Shown: positions 18,276-28,325, counted from the stretch's first letter. The stretch: 64,000 nt of DNA from Galbibacter kalidii (GCF_026241135.1 NZ_JAPFGA010000002.1:1-64000); one strand, 5' to 3'. A program made the numbers and translations. Notes: generated by a model from the sequence alone, not told the origin.

Positions 18276-20792
18276 ATGAAACACTTGATATCCCTCTTTT
18301 TTCTATTATTTATCGTTAACGTGAATTTCGCTCAGGATATCATTTATGGGACTGTTGTCGACAAAGAGAAAGCACATCCCCTTCCATTTGCCACCATTAA
18401 CATCAACACAGGGAAAAACACTATTTCAGATCTTGAAGGGAAGTTTGAAATTGCCAAAGACAGCCTAACACAAACACTATTCATCAGTTATATTGGTTAT
18501 GCCCCCCAAGAAGTTAAGATCACTTCAGCAAATATAACAGTCAAGCTGAAGAAAAAAGTGGACCCCTTAAGTGAAGTTGTTCTCAAAGAAAATGAGAATT
18601 CAGCAACAAAAATCATACAACAGGTCATTGAGAGAAAAGAAAAGAACAATCCTGAAGACATTTTAAAATCGTTTAGCTATACCGCCTACAGCAAATTATT
18701 GATTACTGCCAATCCAGATTCTATCAACGGAGCCATCGATTCCATTTATAAAACAAAAAGGGGTGTCCTTAAATTCAAGGAAGTCGATTCAACCAATTAT
18801 CAGCTAAAAAAACAACTCGAAAAATCCCACCTCTACATCACCGAAAAGGCTTCCAATATTTCTTTTACACAAGAAAAAGGAAAACGGGAAACTGTATTGG
18901 GAACACATATGGCCGGGTTTAAAAACCCAATTTATGAAGTCATGGCTTTGGAGCTTCAGTCATTTTCATTCTATCAAAAGCGTTACAAGGTTTTTGGCAC
19001 GGAGTTTATAAGTCCGCTTGGTCAAAAAGCATTAAAAACCTACCGTTTCAGAATTTTAGACACCATACAACAACAAGGCCGAAAGGGTTATATGATCTAC
19101 TATTTCCCAAAAAAAGGCAGAGAACAAATAGGCTTGGAAGGGGTTTTATATATCGATACTGAAAGTTATGCCCTACAAAAAGGGATTTCGCAACTGAATG
19201 CTGCCATAGACGTAAAAGCTACTCAAAACTTCATCTATTTTCCGGAGGAAGACATTTGGTTCCCAAGCCACAATGAAATTATCGTAGGAAAAGGCGAAAA
19301 CAATAAGGTAGTCAACCTTTTTGGTAAACTCAGGATCGTTTCAAACGAACAAAAAACTGATTCGATTACGGTTAACACCAACCCCAATGATGTCACCCAA
19401 AAGATATTCCTGAAAGCCAAAACAAATCATTTTAATGTCCAATTGAACAAAGAAGTCATCATTGAACGCAGCGGTGTTGCTATTGAACTCATGGATGTCG
19501 CTACAAAAAGAGATGAAGATTTTTGGCAAGAATACCGAACAGACAGCATCACGCAAAGGGAACTGGAAACCTATGCAGCTGTCGACAGTCTTGTAGAGGC
19601 CAGAAATTATGAAAAGAAGATTTCCTTTGTGCGGAAATTCATGGTCGGCTATATCACTACAAAATATATCGATTTTGATTCCAAGTCCCTGATCAAATTT
19701 AACCGCTATGAAGGTTTCAGGCTCGGGATGAGCGCTATTACCAACAACACCTTCTCCAAAAAATACAGACTACATGCTTATGGGGCTTATGGAACAAAAG
19801 ACAAAGACTTTAAATACGGTTTTGGAGCAGAAAGCAGACTGGACAAATATGATGACACCCGTATTGGCATCAATTATAAAGATGACCTCACGGAGACCGG
19901 AAGTTTAACTTTTATTACAGACGGAAGGGCTTTTTATCTTTTTGAGCCGCGTTTGTTCAACATCAGTCAGTTTCACAAAACAAAAGACCTTAGCGCTTAC
20001 CTCACCCATGAATTTACGCCTAAGATTAATACAAGATTACAATTCTCCCATCAAAATGTAACACCTACATTCAACTACACCTACATCAAAGATGGTATTA
20101 CGACATATGAAACCTTTCAAACAAGTACGATTACCGCTTCTTTCCAGTGGAATCCGTTCAACACATACATGCAAACCAGTGAAGGAAAGGTGGTGATCGA
20201 TAATAAATTCCCGCAATTTACTTTTCAAGCCACCCAGGGTTTTGAGAATATAACTGATAGTGATCTTAATTTTTCAAAGTTTGCTTTGCGGATGAGACAC
20301 GAAATACAACCATTGAACAAAGGAAAAACAAGTCTACTCTTTCTTGGAGGCATCAATTTTGGCGACTTGCCTATTACAGAATTATATAATGCTTCGCCCA
20401 ACCAACCCGACGGAGAGGTTATTTTAAGACGTTTTTCTGTCGGTGGCAGGGATAGTTTTGAAACCATGTATTTTAATGAGTTTTTTTCAGATAGGTATGC
20501 TGTACTTCAGGCCAAACATTATTTCAAGCGGTTTGGTATTACTAAAAAAATACGTCCGGAACTTGTTATTATCTCCAGATTTGCCATTGGAGATGTTTCC
20601 AACAGGGAAAACCATACGGGGATTGAATTCAATTCTCTCGAAAATGGCTATATGGAAAGCGGTTTAGAGCTGAACAAGATCTTCAAAGGTTTTGGGCTTC
20701 ATTTTATGTACAGGTACGGCGCTTATCATTTACCCCATTTTGACGACAATATTTCCTTCAAATTCACGTATTATTTTAGTTTGGGATTTTAG
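18276..20792 (+). CDS. DUF5686 outer-membrane protein with carboxypeptidase-regulatory-like domain
   Basis: The 838-residue protein has a signal peptide (~1-19, ending NVNFAQ). A CarboxypepD_reg-like beta domain follows (~22-95: GTVVDKEKAHPLPFATININTGKNT, FISYIGYAPQEV), as found at the front of TonB-dependent receptors. The remaining ~740 residues match the DUF5686 family pattern. Its second half alternates short amphipathic strands and ends in YYFSLGF with a terminal Phe, as expected for an outer-membrane beta-barrel. There is no TonB box or plug domain. Its role is unknown; family members are often near transport or cell-envelope genes. An MMPL transporter follows 45 bases later. Confidence 0.85.
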   Translation: MKHLISLFFLLFIVNVNFAQDIIYGTVVDKEKAHPLPFATININTGKNTISDLEGKFEIAKDSLTQTLFISYIGYAPQEVKITSANITVKLKKKVDPLSEVVLKENENSATKIIQQVIERKEKNNPEDILKSFSYTAYSKLLITANPDSINGAIDSIYKTKRGVLKFKEVDSTNYQLKKQLEKSHLYITEKASNISFTQEKGKRETVLGTHMAGFKNPIYEVMALELQSFSFYQKRYKVFGTEFISPLGQKALKTYRFRILDTIQQQGRKGYMIYYFPKKGREQIGLEGVLYIDTESYALQKGISQLNAAIDVKATQNFIYFPEEDIWFPSHNEIIVGKGENNKVVNLFGKLRIVSNEQKTDSITVNTNPNDVTQKIFLKAKTNHFNVQLNKEVIIERSGVAIELMDVATKRDEDFWQEYRTDSITQRELETYAAVDSLVEARNYEKKISFVRKFMVGYITTKYIDFDSKSLIKFNRYEGFRLGMSAITNNTFSKKYRLHAYGAYGTKDKDFKYGFGAESRLDKYDDTRIGINYKDDLTETGSLTFITDGRAFYLFEPRLFNISQFHKTKDLSAYLTHEFTPKINTRLQFSHQNVTPTFNYTYIKDGITTYETFQTSTITASFQWNPFNTYMQTSEGKVVIDNKFPQFTFQATQGFENITDSDLNFSKFALRMRHEIQPLNKGKTSLLFLGGINFGDLPITELYNASPNQPDGEVILRRFSVGGRDSFETMYFNEFFSDRYAVLQAKHYFKRFGITKKIRPELVIISRFAIGDVSNRENHTGIEFNSLENGYMESGLELNKIFKGFGLHFMYRYGAYHLPHFDDNISFKFTYYFSLGF

Positions 20793-20812
20793 GCAGAAAC
20801 ACATAGGTTTTC

Positions 20813-20820
20813 TACCTTTG
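20813..20820 (+). promoter_or_regulatory. -7 box of the MMPL transporter gene
   Basis: TACCTTTG matches TAnnTTTG, 17 bases before the ATG at 20838. A T-rich segment about 19 bases upstream could be the -33 element, giving a very short leader. This would allow transcription independent of the DUF5686 gene. Confidence 0.55.
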
Positions 20821-20837
20821 CTCGGAATTTTTTTCGG

Positions 20838-23231
20838 ATGATAAACAAGATCACTAAAGGCTTTTGGAAGACTACAGCGAGGATTATTCTTCGCAATCGC
20901 ATAATTATATTAATATTGGTTCTTGGAATCACCGTTTTTCTTGCCATGCAATGGAAAAACATGCGATTTACCTTTACTGAAGCCAACCTTTTGCCCGATC
21001 ATCACCCCATCAATCTGGAATACAACAAATTTCTTGATACTTTTGGCGAAGAAGGAAATCTGATCGTAATTGCCATTAAAGACAGTAGTCTTTTCACTCC
21101 TGAAAATTTTAACGAGTGGAACAAACTGAGCAAACAATTGCAAGCAGAACCCGAAATATCACTCGTCGTTTCGACCGATAATCTGCAAAAACTGGTCAAA
21201 AATACCGACAAAAAACAATTTGAGCTTCAACCTTTAATTCAGAACAAAATACAAGACCAAGTAGAAATGGATAGCATAAAGGAAGAGATTTTCCTAAAAT
21301 TGCCATTCTATCAAAGTTTATTGTACAATAAGGAAACACAAACCATAAGAACTGTGGTGTATCTCGATAAGGAGATCGTGAACACATCGGTTAGGAGGGA
21401 TTTTATTTTTAACGACTTTGAACCCCTAATCCAGGATTTTGAAAAGAACACCGGACTGGACGTTAAAGTGTCGGGGATGCCTTATATCAGGACATTAAAT
21501 TCGCAAAATATCATAGACGAAATAAGCATGTTCATAGGGGCTGCCCTTGGAATCACCTCACTTATTTTCTTTTTCTTTTTCAGGTCGTTCAGAGCTACTT
21601 TTATTTCCATGATCGTGGTGATCATTGGTGTAATGTGGGCCTTCGGGATTCTCGGTCTGCTGCATTATGAAATTACGGTGTTAACAGCACTTATCCCGCC
21701 TTTGATTATCGTTATTGGGATTCCAAATTGTATTTTCCTTATTAACAAATACCAACAAGAAGTCCAAAAACACGGAAACCAGGCAAAATCATTACAACGG
21801 GTAATCTCCAACATAGGAAATGCCACCTTGATGACCAATATGACCACTGCTGCTGGTTTTGCTACTTTTATTATTACTGAAAGTAAACTGCTGAAAGAAT
21901 TTGGTATTGTCGCTTCCCTTAATATAATTGCCATTTTCATACTGTCTCTGCTTATTATTCCTGTGATATACAGTTTTATGCCATTGCCTAAAACCAAGCA
22001 CCTGAAACACCTGAACAAAACATGGATAAGCATGTTTGTAGGTTGGATGGAAAACACGGTAAAAGAACACAGGATAGCAATTTTTATTATCTCACTTATC
22101 GCTCTTATCGGGAGTATTATTGGCATCTATCAAATACGGATTTCAGGAAGCCTGATTGAAGACATGCCTAAAAGTGCCGCTTTCTTTGATGATATCCGCT
22201 TTTTTGAAAAGGAATTTGATGGTGTGTTGCCGGTAGAAATCATGGTGGACACCAAAAGGAGAAACGGAGTGATGAAGCTCTCCACACTTCGCCGGATGGA
22301 AGACCTCGAAGAACTCATCAAAGAGATTCCCGAGCTTTCAGACCCGATTTCTATCACCAGTCTCGTAAAATATTCCAAACAGGCATACTACAATGGCAAT
22401 CCTAATTATTATCAATTACCCAATAATCAAGAAAACACCTTTATACTTTCGTATGCGAGAAAATCTTCCAACAGTTCCGGTTTACTGAAAAGCTTTGTCG
22501 ATTCTACCGGACAAACAGCGAGGATCACCACTTTTATGCAAGATATAGGAACCGACAAAATAGAAGGTATCGAAGCCGACCTTTGGAAGAAGATCAACAA
22601 GGTTTTACCGGAAGATCGATACGACGTTACCCTAACGGGAAAAGCTCTTGTTTTTATGAAGGGAACAAAATATCTGGTTAAAAATCTGGTCATGTCCCTG
22701 ACTCTGGCCATTTTTCTTATTTCCTTATTTATGGCCTATATGTTCCGGTCGTTTAAAATGATTATCATATCCTTGATCCCAAACATATTGCCCCTTATCA
22801 TCACTGCCGGTATGATGGGATTTTTAGGGATTCCCATAAAACCTTCAACTATTTTGGTATTTAGTGTGGCCTTTGGTATTTCCGTAGATGACACTATCCA
22901 TTTCTTGGCTAAATACAGGCAAGAACTTACCAAAAACAGATGGCAGATCAAAAAATCGGTGTACAACGCCCTAAAAGAGACCGGAGTGAGTATGTTCTAC
23001 ACTTCCATAGTGTTGTTCTTTGGATTCTCTGTCTTTATGCTCAGCAGTTTTGGCGGCACCAAGGCATTGGGTGGTTTGGTTTCGTTTACCTTACTTGTCG
23101 CCATGTTGGCCAACTTGATTTTGCTTCCGGCACTCTTACTTGCCTTAGAACGGAATATCGCCAACAAGAAAGTATTGAAAAAGCCAAATATCGATGTACT
23201 TCCCAAAAACGGAAAAGAAGAAGATCTCTAA
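20838..23231 (+). CDS. MMPL/RND-superfamily transporter
   Basis: The 797-residue protein has the two-fold RND layout: TM1 (~18-36), a periplasmic loop (~37-215), TM2-6 (~220-370), TM7 (~408), a second loop (~430-620) and TM8-12 (~630-770). The second transmembrane half contains GISVDDTIHFLAKY, with the acidic pair expected for proton relay. It is shorter than AcrB-type pumps and matches the MMPL / hydrophobe-exporter branch, which moves lipids or other hydrophobic compounds. No membrane-fusion or TolC partner is adjacent; the preceding DUF5686 protein is the only envelope neighbour. Substrate unknown. Confidence 0.88.
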   Translation: MINKITKGFWKTTARIILRNRIIILILVLGITVFLAMQWKNMRFTFTEANLLPDHHPINLEYNKFLDTFGEEGNLIVIAIKDSSLFTPENFNEWNKLSKQLQAEPEISLVVSTDNLQKLVKNTDKKQFELQPLIQNKIQDQVEMDSIKEEIFLKLPFYQSLLYNKETQTIRTVVYLDKEIVNTSVRRDFIFNDFEPLIQDFEKNTGLDVKVSGMPYIRTLNSQNIIDEISMFIGAALGITSLIFFFFFRSFRATFISMIVVIIGVMWAFGILGLLHYEITVLTALIPPLIIVIGIPNCIFLINKYQQEVQKHGNQAKSLQRVISNIGNATLMTNMTTAAGFATFIITESKLLKEFGIVASLNIIAIFILSLLIIPVIYSFMPLPKTKHLKHLNKTWISMFVGWMENTVKEHRIAIFIISLIALIGSIIGIYQIRISGSLIEDMPKSAAFFDDIRFFEKEFDGVLPVEIMVDTKRRNGVMKLSTLRRMEDLEELIKEIPELSDPISITSLVKYSKQAYYNGNPNYYQLPNNQENTFILSYARKSSNSSGLLKSFVDSTGQTARITTFMQDIGTDKIEGIEADLWKKINKVLPEDRYDVTLTGKALVFMKGTKYLVKNLVMSLTLAIFLISLFMAYMFRSFKMIIISLIPNILPLIITAGMMGFLGIPIKPSTILVFSVAFGISVDDTIHFLAKYRQELTKNRWQIKKSVYNALKETGVSMFYTSIVLFFGFSVFMLSSFGGTKALGGLVSFTLLVAMLANLILLPALLLALERNIANKKVLKKPNIDVLPKNGKEEDL

Positions 23232-23344
23232 ATTGATCATAATGGAGTCCTATCTCTCTATCGAATCACGAGTAAAAAACAAGAGCAAGAATCAATTTTT
23301 CTAAAGATAAATAAGTTATAAATTTTCTTTTTCTTTTATATAAA

Positions 23345-23461
23345 AACAAAAAAGTCTGCCGAAACGAATTTCGAGCAGACTTTAAGGTTCCCCCAAACCT
23401 ACAATTTTAAATATCATTAATTACTGAAAATCAGTGACTTCAATAATATATATCAAATTTA
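23345..23461 (-). ncRNA. Candidate minus-strand small RNA
   Basis: The 487-base gap between the MMPL and asnS genes has no protein gene. On the minus strand a TAnnTTTG box (TAAATTTG, 23461-23454) is followed by a hairpin ACTGA-TTT-TCAGT, a small hairpin GGTT-TGGGGG-AACC with a G-rich loop, and a terminator stem AAAGTCTGC...GCAGACTTT that ends in a T-run on the minus strand only. Both flanking genes are on the plus strand, so this terminator has no other transcript to serve. The RNA would be about 105 bases. No family was recognised and the -33 element is unclear. Confidence 0.45.
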
Positions 23462-23685
23462 CTTCTTTTATTTCAAATTTTCACTGGTGTTTTTCTCTAT
23501 TTTAGATTTATAGAAACGATTTTAACGAAACAAAAGATATTGTAAATATTCGTAAAAACAAAATTGGAGTAGGTAAAATCTTACTTTTAACACTAAATTA
23601 ACAAATTTAAAAATAACGAATAATTGCTCAATTATTTTTTAGATTTTATAGCCATATTAAAATTTAATACTCACATTAAAAATTT

Positions 23686-23693
23686 TATCTTTG
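23686..23693 (+). promoter_or_regulatory. -7 box of asnS
   Basis: TATCTTTG matches TAnnTTTG, 25 bases before the asnS ATG. TTTA at 23663-23666 sits at the expected 19-base distance as a near-match to the -33 element. Confidence 0.7.
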
Positions 23694-23718
23694 CTCCCAA
23701 TTACTGAAGTGAATAAAG

Positions 23719-25152
23719 ATGAAGTTACACAGTGTAAAAGAACTGCTGGCAGGGGATAAACTCCTACAGGAAGTAAAAGTTAAAGGTTGGATAAGAACAT
23801 TCAGAAGTAATCGTTTTATTGCATTAAACGACGGTTCAACCATCAATAATATTCAATGTGTTGTAGATTTTGAAAAAACTCCTGAAGACACCTTAAAGCA
23901 ATTAACTACCGGAGCGGCAGTTTCCATTACCGGAGCCATAGTTGAAAGTCAGGGTAGAGGGCAAAATGTAGAGATTCAGGTTTCAGAAATAAAAATTCTG
24001 GGAAAGGCAGATCCTGAAGAATACCCTATTCAGCCTAAAAAGCATTCCTTGGAATTCTTAAGGGAAAAAGCACACTTGAGAATTCGCACCAATACGTTCA
24101 GCGCTGTAATGCGAGTGCGTTCGGCTTTATCTTTTGCCGTACATCAGTATTTTCAGAAAAACGATTTTTACTATGTAAACACCCCTATCATTACAGGGTC
24201 TGATGCTGAAGGCGCCGGAGAAATGTTTAGGGTATCGACCTTAGATCCCAAAAATCCACCCTTGACAAATGACAAGGAGATTGATTATAAAGAAGATTTT
24301 TTCGGTAAAGAAACCAACCTGACCGTTTCCGGCCAATTGGAAGCCGAAACTTATGCTATGGGACTTGGTAAAGTGTATACTTTCGGACCGACCTTTAGGG
24401 CTGAAAACTCTAACACTTCAAGACACCTTGCTGAGTTCTGGATGATAGAACCCGAAGTGGCTTTTCTCGACCTGGATGGCAATATGGATCTTGCTGAAGA
24501 CTTCATTAAATATATTATTAAATACGTACTGGATAACTGTCAGGACGACTTGGCCTTCCTTGAACAACGATTGGCTCAAGAAGAAAAGAGCAAACCACAA
24601 GCCCAAAGAAGTGAGATGACGCTTACTGAAAAGCTTCATTTTGTACTCGATAACAACTTTAAAAGGGTGACTTATACGGAAGCCATCGATATTTTAAAGA
24701 ATTCGAAACCTAACAAAAAGAAAAAATTCAACTATATTATTGAAGAATGGGGAGCTGATCTTCAAAGTGAACACGAGCGCTATTTGGTTGAAAAACACTT
24801 TAAAGCACCGGTGATTTTATTTGATTATCCGGCCAAGATCAAAGCTTTTTACATGCGCCTCAACGAAGACGGAAAAACTGTAAGGGCGATGGACATCCTT
24901 TTCCCCGGAATTGGGGAAATTGTTGGTGGATCACAACGTGAAGAACGTTTTGATGTTCTCAAAGAGAAGATAGACGCCATGGGCATTGATGAAAAAGAAC
25001 TTTGGTGGTATCTCGAACTGAGAAAATTTGGAACGGCAACACATAGTGGATTTGGATTGGGATTTGAACGATTGGTGCAATTTGCAACAGGCATGACCAA
25101 TATCAGAGATGTGATTCCATTCCCAAGGTCACCTCAAAATGCAGAGTTTTAG
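23719..25152 (+). CDS. asnS: Asparaginyl-tRNA synthetase
   Basis: The 477-residue class IIb synthetase charges tRNA-Asn. The N-terminal OB-fold anticodon-binding domain (~1-105) has VKGWIRTFRSNRFIALNDG. The catalytic domain has motif 2 at FRAENSNTSRHLAEFWMIEPE and motif 3 at GFGLGFERLVQFATG, then the family-typical end NIRDVIPFPRSPQNAEF. Direct charging fits the absence here of gatCAB genes, though those could lie elsewhere. It has its own promoter and a terminator before rpoN. Confidence 0.97.
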   Translation: MKLHSVKELLAGDKLLQEVKVKGWIRTFRSNRFIALNDGSTINNIQCVVDFEKTPEDTLKQLTTGAAVSITGAIVESQGRGQNVEIQVSEIKILGKADPEEYPIQPKKHSLEFLREKAHLRIRTNTFSAVMRVRSALSFAVHQYFQKNDFYYVNTPIITGSDAEGAGEMFRVSTLDPKNPPLTNDKEIDYKEDFFGKETNLTVSGQLEAETYAMGLGKVYTFGPTFRAENSNTSRHLAEFWMIEPEVAFLDLDGNMDLAEDFIKYIIKYVLDNCQDDLAFLEQRLAQEEKSKPQAQRSEMTLTEKLHFVLDNNFKRVTYTEAIDILKNSKPNKKKKFNYIIEEWGADLQSEHERYLVEKHFKAPVILFDYPAKIKAFYMRLNEDGKTVRAMDILFPGIGEIVGGSQREERFDVLKEKIDAMGIDEKELWWYLELRKFGTATHSGFGLGFERLVQFATGMTNIRDVIPFPRSPQNAEF

Positions 25153-25208
25153 AAGGCATACATCAAAAATTATACCCCATTTAGTGGAATTAACACTAAA
25201 ATAACTAG

Positions 25209-25248
25209 AAAACCAGCCTATGATCACATTACATATAGCTGGTTTTTT
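25209..25248 (+). terminator. Intrinsic terminator of asnS
   Basis: AAAACCAGC pairs with GCTGGTTTT around a 20-base loop, followed by TTCATATTTTT. It separates asnS from rpoN. Confidence 0.8.
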
Positions 25249-25278
25249 CATATTTTTATATAAAGGATAAGATCGTAT

Positions 25279-26742
25279 ATGCTAAAACAGCAATTACAGT
25301 TTAAGTTATCGCAAAAACTATCGCCGCAACAAATTCAATTGATGAAATTGATACAGTTGCCTACACAAGCTTTTGAACAACGTTTAAAACAAGAGCTTGA
25401 AGAGAATCCTGCGCTCGAAAGCGGAAAAGACGATAGCGCTAAAGAATATGAAGATGAGATGGATCAGTCTGTGCAAGACGATGAATTTGATAACGAAACC
25501 ATCGACGCCGAAGACATCAATGTTGACGAATACTTGAGTGATGATGAAATCCCCGAATACCGATTACAAGCCAATAACTATAGTAGTGATGATGATGAGA
25601 AAACGGTTCCTTATGCCGCCGGCACTTCATTTCATCAGTATTTATTAAATCAACTCAATACATTTAGACTCAGTGATGACGAAAGGGACATTGCTGAATT
25701 TTTGGTAGGTAGTGTTGATGAGAGCGGATACATCCGCAGGTCTATTCCCGATATTGTAGATGACCTTGCCTTTACGCAAAATGTTTATACCGATGAGCCT
25801 CAGGTTGAAAAAGTACTCAAAAAAGTCCAAAAACTAGATCCTGCCGGAGTCTGTGCAAGAAGTCTTCAAGAGTGTTTGCTCCTTCAATTAGACAGAAAAG
25901 AACCTACCACCGAGATCACACTGGCGATGGAAATCCTACAGAAGTCTTTTGAACAGTTTACCAAAAAACACTACAAAAAACTCATACAAAAACACGATAT
26001 CGATGAGGGACAACTACGGGATGCCATCCATGAAATAGAACGTTTGAACCCGAAACCGGGGGGGGCTTATTCAGGAAACAACCGTATTGTTGAACACATT
26101 GTTCCGGATTTTACCATCAGGATCACAGATGGAATTCTAGAGCTTTCACTCAACGGAAGAAACGCTCCTGACCTACACGTGTCCCGCGAGTATAACAACA
26201 TGCTAAAAGGCTATAAAAACAGCAAGAAGAAATCAAAATCCCAAAAGGATGCAGTTATGTTCATCAAACAAAAGTTGGACGCCGCTAAATGGTTTATTGA
26301 TGCTATCAAACAACGTCAGGAAACCCTGTATGTGACCATGAATTGTATCATGCACTATCAGAAAGAATATTTTTTAACGGGTGATGAGCGAAAGTTAAAA
26401 CCCATGATCTTAAAAGACATTGCCGACACCATCGGGATGGATGTTTCTACTGTTTCACGTGTGGCAAACAGCAAATATGTAGACACACCCTACGGCACCA
26501 TCCTAATCAAAGAATTCTTCTCTGAATCCATGAAAAATGACGAAGGCGAAGACGTTTCCACGAGAGAGATTAAAAAGATTCTGGAAACGGTGGTCAACGA
26601 AGAAAACAAAAGAAAACCATTAACCGACGATAAACTTGCTGCCATTTTAAAAGAAAAAGGATATCCTATTGCCCGTAGAACTGTAGCCAAATACAGAGAG
26701 CAATTACACATTCCCGTAGCGCGTCTAAGAAAAGAAATATGA
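25279..26742 (+). CDS. rpoN: RNA polymerase sigma-54 factor
   Basis: Sigma-54 (487 residues) directs RNA polymerase to -24/-12 promoters and needs an AAA+ activator. Region I is Gln/Leu-rich (LKQQLQFKLSQKLSPQQ, 2-18, then IQLMKLIQLPTQAFEQRL). Region II is an acidic linker (~50-110). The core-binding domain and helix-turn-helix (DIADTIGMDVSTVSRVANSK) follow. The RpoN box ARRTVAKYRE is exact at ~465-474. The gene ends directly against a dispersed repeat. No enhancer-binding activator is encoded in the window. Confidence 0.97.
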   Translation: MLKQQLQFKLSQKLSPQQIQLMKLIQLPTQAFEQRLKQELEENPALESGKDDSAKEYEDEMDQSVQDDEFDNETIDAEDINVDEYLSDDEIPEYRLQANNYSSDDDEKTVPYAAGTSFHQYLLNQLNTFRLSDDERDIAEFLVGSVDESGYIRRSIPDIVDDLAFTQNVYTDEPQVEKVLKKVQKLDPAGVCARSLQECLLLQLDRKEPTTEITLAMEILQKSFEQFTKKHYKKLIQKHDIDEGQLRDAIHEIERLNPKPGGAYSGNNRIVEHIVPDFTIRITDGILELSLNGRNAPDLHVSREYNNMLKGYKNSKKKSKSQKDAVMFIKQKLDAAKWFIDAIKQRQETLYVTMNCIMHYQKEYFLTGDERKLKPMILKDIADTIGMDVSTVSRVANSKYVDTPYGTILIKEFFSESMKNDEGEDVSTREIKKILETVVNEENKRKPLTDDKLAAILKEKGYPIARRTVAKYREQLHIPVARLRKEI

Positions 26743-26743
26743 T

Positions 26744-26953
26744 GAACTCGTTTAAACTTTTTCCAATTAGCTCCAAAATGGTCTTTTTTGCCCATGCGCA
26801 TCCCGGCCCATTCGCTAAAACAGTCCTCTGGACTGTTTCTTCACGCTCTGTCCTAGCTTTTTCTTACCCCATAGCTAATGCAGTGCAAAAAAGCCTTCAT
26901 CTGGAGCAAAAATCCCTATTTTTCGCTTCAATCAAAAAAATTTAAATGAGTTC
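26744..26953. repeat. Dispersed repeat family B, copy 1 (GAACTC[AG]TTTAA ends)
   Basis: A ~210-bp sequence begins GAACTCGTTTAAACTTTTTC one base after the rpoN stop and ends CGCTTCAATCAAAAAAA-TTTAAATGAGTTC. The two ends are inverted copies of one another. A second copy with the same ends and a different middle is at 33169-33329. The open frame across it (26739-26945) is a by-product of the repeat and not a gene. Confidence 0.75.
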
Positions 26954-27560
26954 TATGCGTGTATTCTCAAAACTGATAAGCTACTTGTTCAATCCCATAT
27001 TGATTCCCATCGCAGGCACCATTATCTATTTTTTTGTGTCTCCGAAATTCAATCCACCGGAAACAAAAAAACTTATTTTGACAGCGATGTTGATCGTTAC
27101 CGTTGTCATCCCGATCATATTCTACTTTCTTTTGAAAAACCTCGGGTGGATCACCAACAGTGACATGAACAATGTAAAAGAGCGCCGCATTCCACTCTAT
27201 ATTTGTATTATATTGATATACATTACACTGATTAAAATAACACCGGCTTCCTATTCTACCGAACTTTATTTTTATTTTGTAGGCCTGTTAGGGGCTTCAA
27301 TAGCCTGCCTTATCATGGCCTATTTTCGTTTTAAAGCCAGTCTGCATATGACGGGGATTAGTGCGTTAACAACCTTCGTGCTTGGCTTATCATTCCACTA
27401 CGAGATCAATATCACCTTCGGCTTGGCCATTCTTATTCTGGCTATGGGAGCCATAGCCACGGCACGACTTTATTTACAAATACACAATAGAACTGAAATT
27501 GTTTTAGGTATTTTTATAGGGGTTTTGAGCCAATTTATCACTTTTGGGTATTGGTTATAG
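26946..27560 (+). CDS. PAP2-like integral membrane protein
   Basis: This ~204-residue protein has about six membrane helices. Loop residues recall the PAP2 lipid-phosphatase motifs in degenerate form: KERRIPLY (K-x6-RxP-like), SLHMTG in place of PSGH, and RLYLQIHNRTEIVLG in place of R-x5-H-x3-D. A phosphatase or a decayed relative is possible. The first ATG (26946, MSSM) is created by the end of the adjacent repeat; the ATG at 26955 (MRVFSKL) is an equally good start. The last six bases overlap the end of the converging PorT-like gene. Confidence 0.75.
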   Translation: MSSMRVFSKLISYLFNPILIPIAGTIIYFFVSPKFNPPETKKLILTAMLIVTVVIPIIFYFLLKNLGWITNSDMNNVKERRIPLYICIILIYITLIKITPASYSTELYFYFVGLLGASIACLIMAYFRFKASLHMTGISALTTFVLGLSFHYEINITFGLAILILAMGAIATARLYLQIHNRTEIVLGIFIGVLSQFITFGYWL

Positions 27561-28250
27561 AATGTAGAAGATCAACCCAATTTTTAGGGATTGTGATTCC
27601 AGAGGTGTCCCATCGATCAAATATTTTTCATCCTCAAACATATTTTTTGGGTTGTATTGCGCGTAGAAATTCCAGGTATTATAACCAAAACTGAAATAGA
27701 TCCCGTATTGAAAGTCCCGGATATCAGGATTTGAGAATTTAATAGTCTCATCACTGGAAACAAACTTGGATGTCCCTGTAATCAAATAAGACAGTCTCAC
27801 CCCACTGTAAACACGCCAAAAACGATAATCTTCAGCACGTGACGAACGCCAACGGAATTCAATAGGGAATTCCAGGAAACTCATCGCCATTTTGTTTCTT
27901 TTATATGAAACGTCCCCGGAGATTTTTTCATAAACAATATATCCATCGCTGTTTTTGGTCGCCAATAAATCATGATAAACAGCATTAAAAGACAATCCAG
28001 CGCCCAAACCAAAACCAACATTACGCCTTTTATTGATGGGAAGGTCTTTGATATATCCTGTCATAATACCATAAGAAAATCCGTTTTGCCTAACTCCGGA
28101 CGGGGAATTCGTAAGGATATTGTAGTTGACCCCAACATAGAATTGATCATCAAAATACTTGGTATCGGCCTCTACAACCACGAGAGAATCTTGTTGTGAC
28201 CAAGACAAAGAAACCCAAAAAAACAGTAAAAAAATGATGCTATTTTTCAA
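27555..28250 (-). CDS. PorT-like outer-membrane beta-barrel protein
   Basis: The 231-residue protein has a signal peptide (~1-18, ending SLSWSQ), then alternating amphipathic beta strands with aromatic girdles (FYVGVNYNI, FSYGIMTGYI, VGFGLGAGLSFNAVY, MAMSFLEFPIEFRWRSS, YGIYFSFGYNTWNFYAQYN), ending LKIGLIFYIL. This is the small eight-strand barrel pattern of the PorT/OMP_b-brl family. PorT itself belongs to type IX secretion in Bacteroidota, but assignment to that exact role needs comparison. It lies next to, but is transcribed separately from, the ExbD operon because of the terminator at 28326. Confidence 0.75.
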   Translation of the reverse strand: MKNSIIFLLFFWVSLSWSQQDSLVVVEADTKYFDDQFYVGVNYNILTNSPSGVRQNGFSYGIMTGYIKDLPINKRRNVGFGLGAGLSFNAVYHDLLATKNSDGYIVYEKISGDVSYKRNKMAMSFLEFPIEFRWRSSRAEDYRFWRVYSGVRLSYLITGTSKFVSSDETIKFSNPDIRDFQYGIYFSFGYNTWNFYAQYNPKNMFEDEKYLIDGTPLESQSLKIGLIFYIL

Positions 28251-28325
28251 TGTTGAGATGTTTTTGCTGACTTAAAAGATATTATAAGTAAAGGTAATTG
28301 AAAAATTAGGGATTTCCATAAAAAT

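Noticed and set aside
26739-26945. 68-codon plus-strand frame after rpoN
   Set aside because: It lies entirely inside repeat family B, whose other copy has stops and a different middle.
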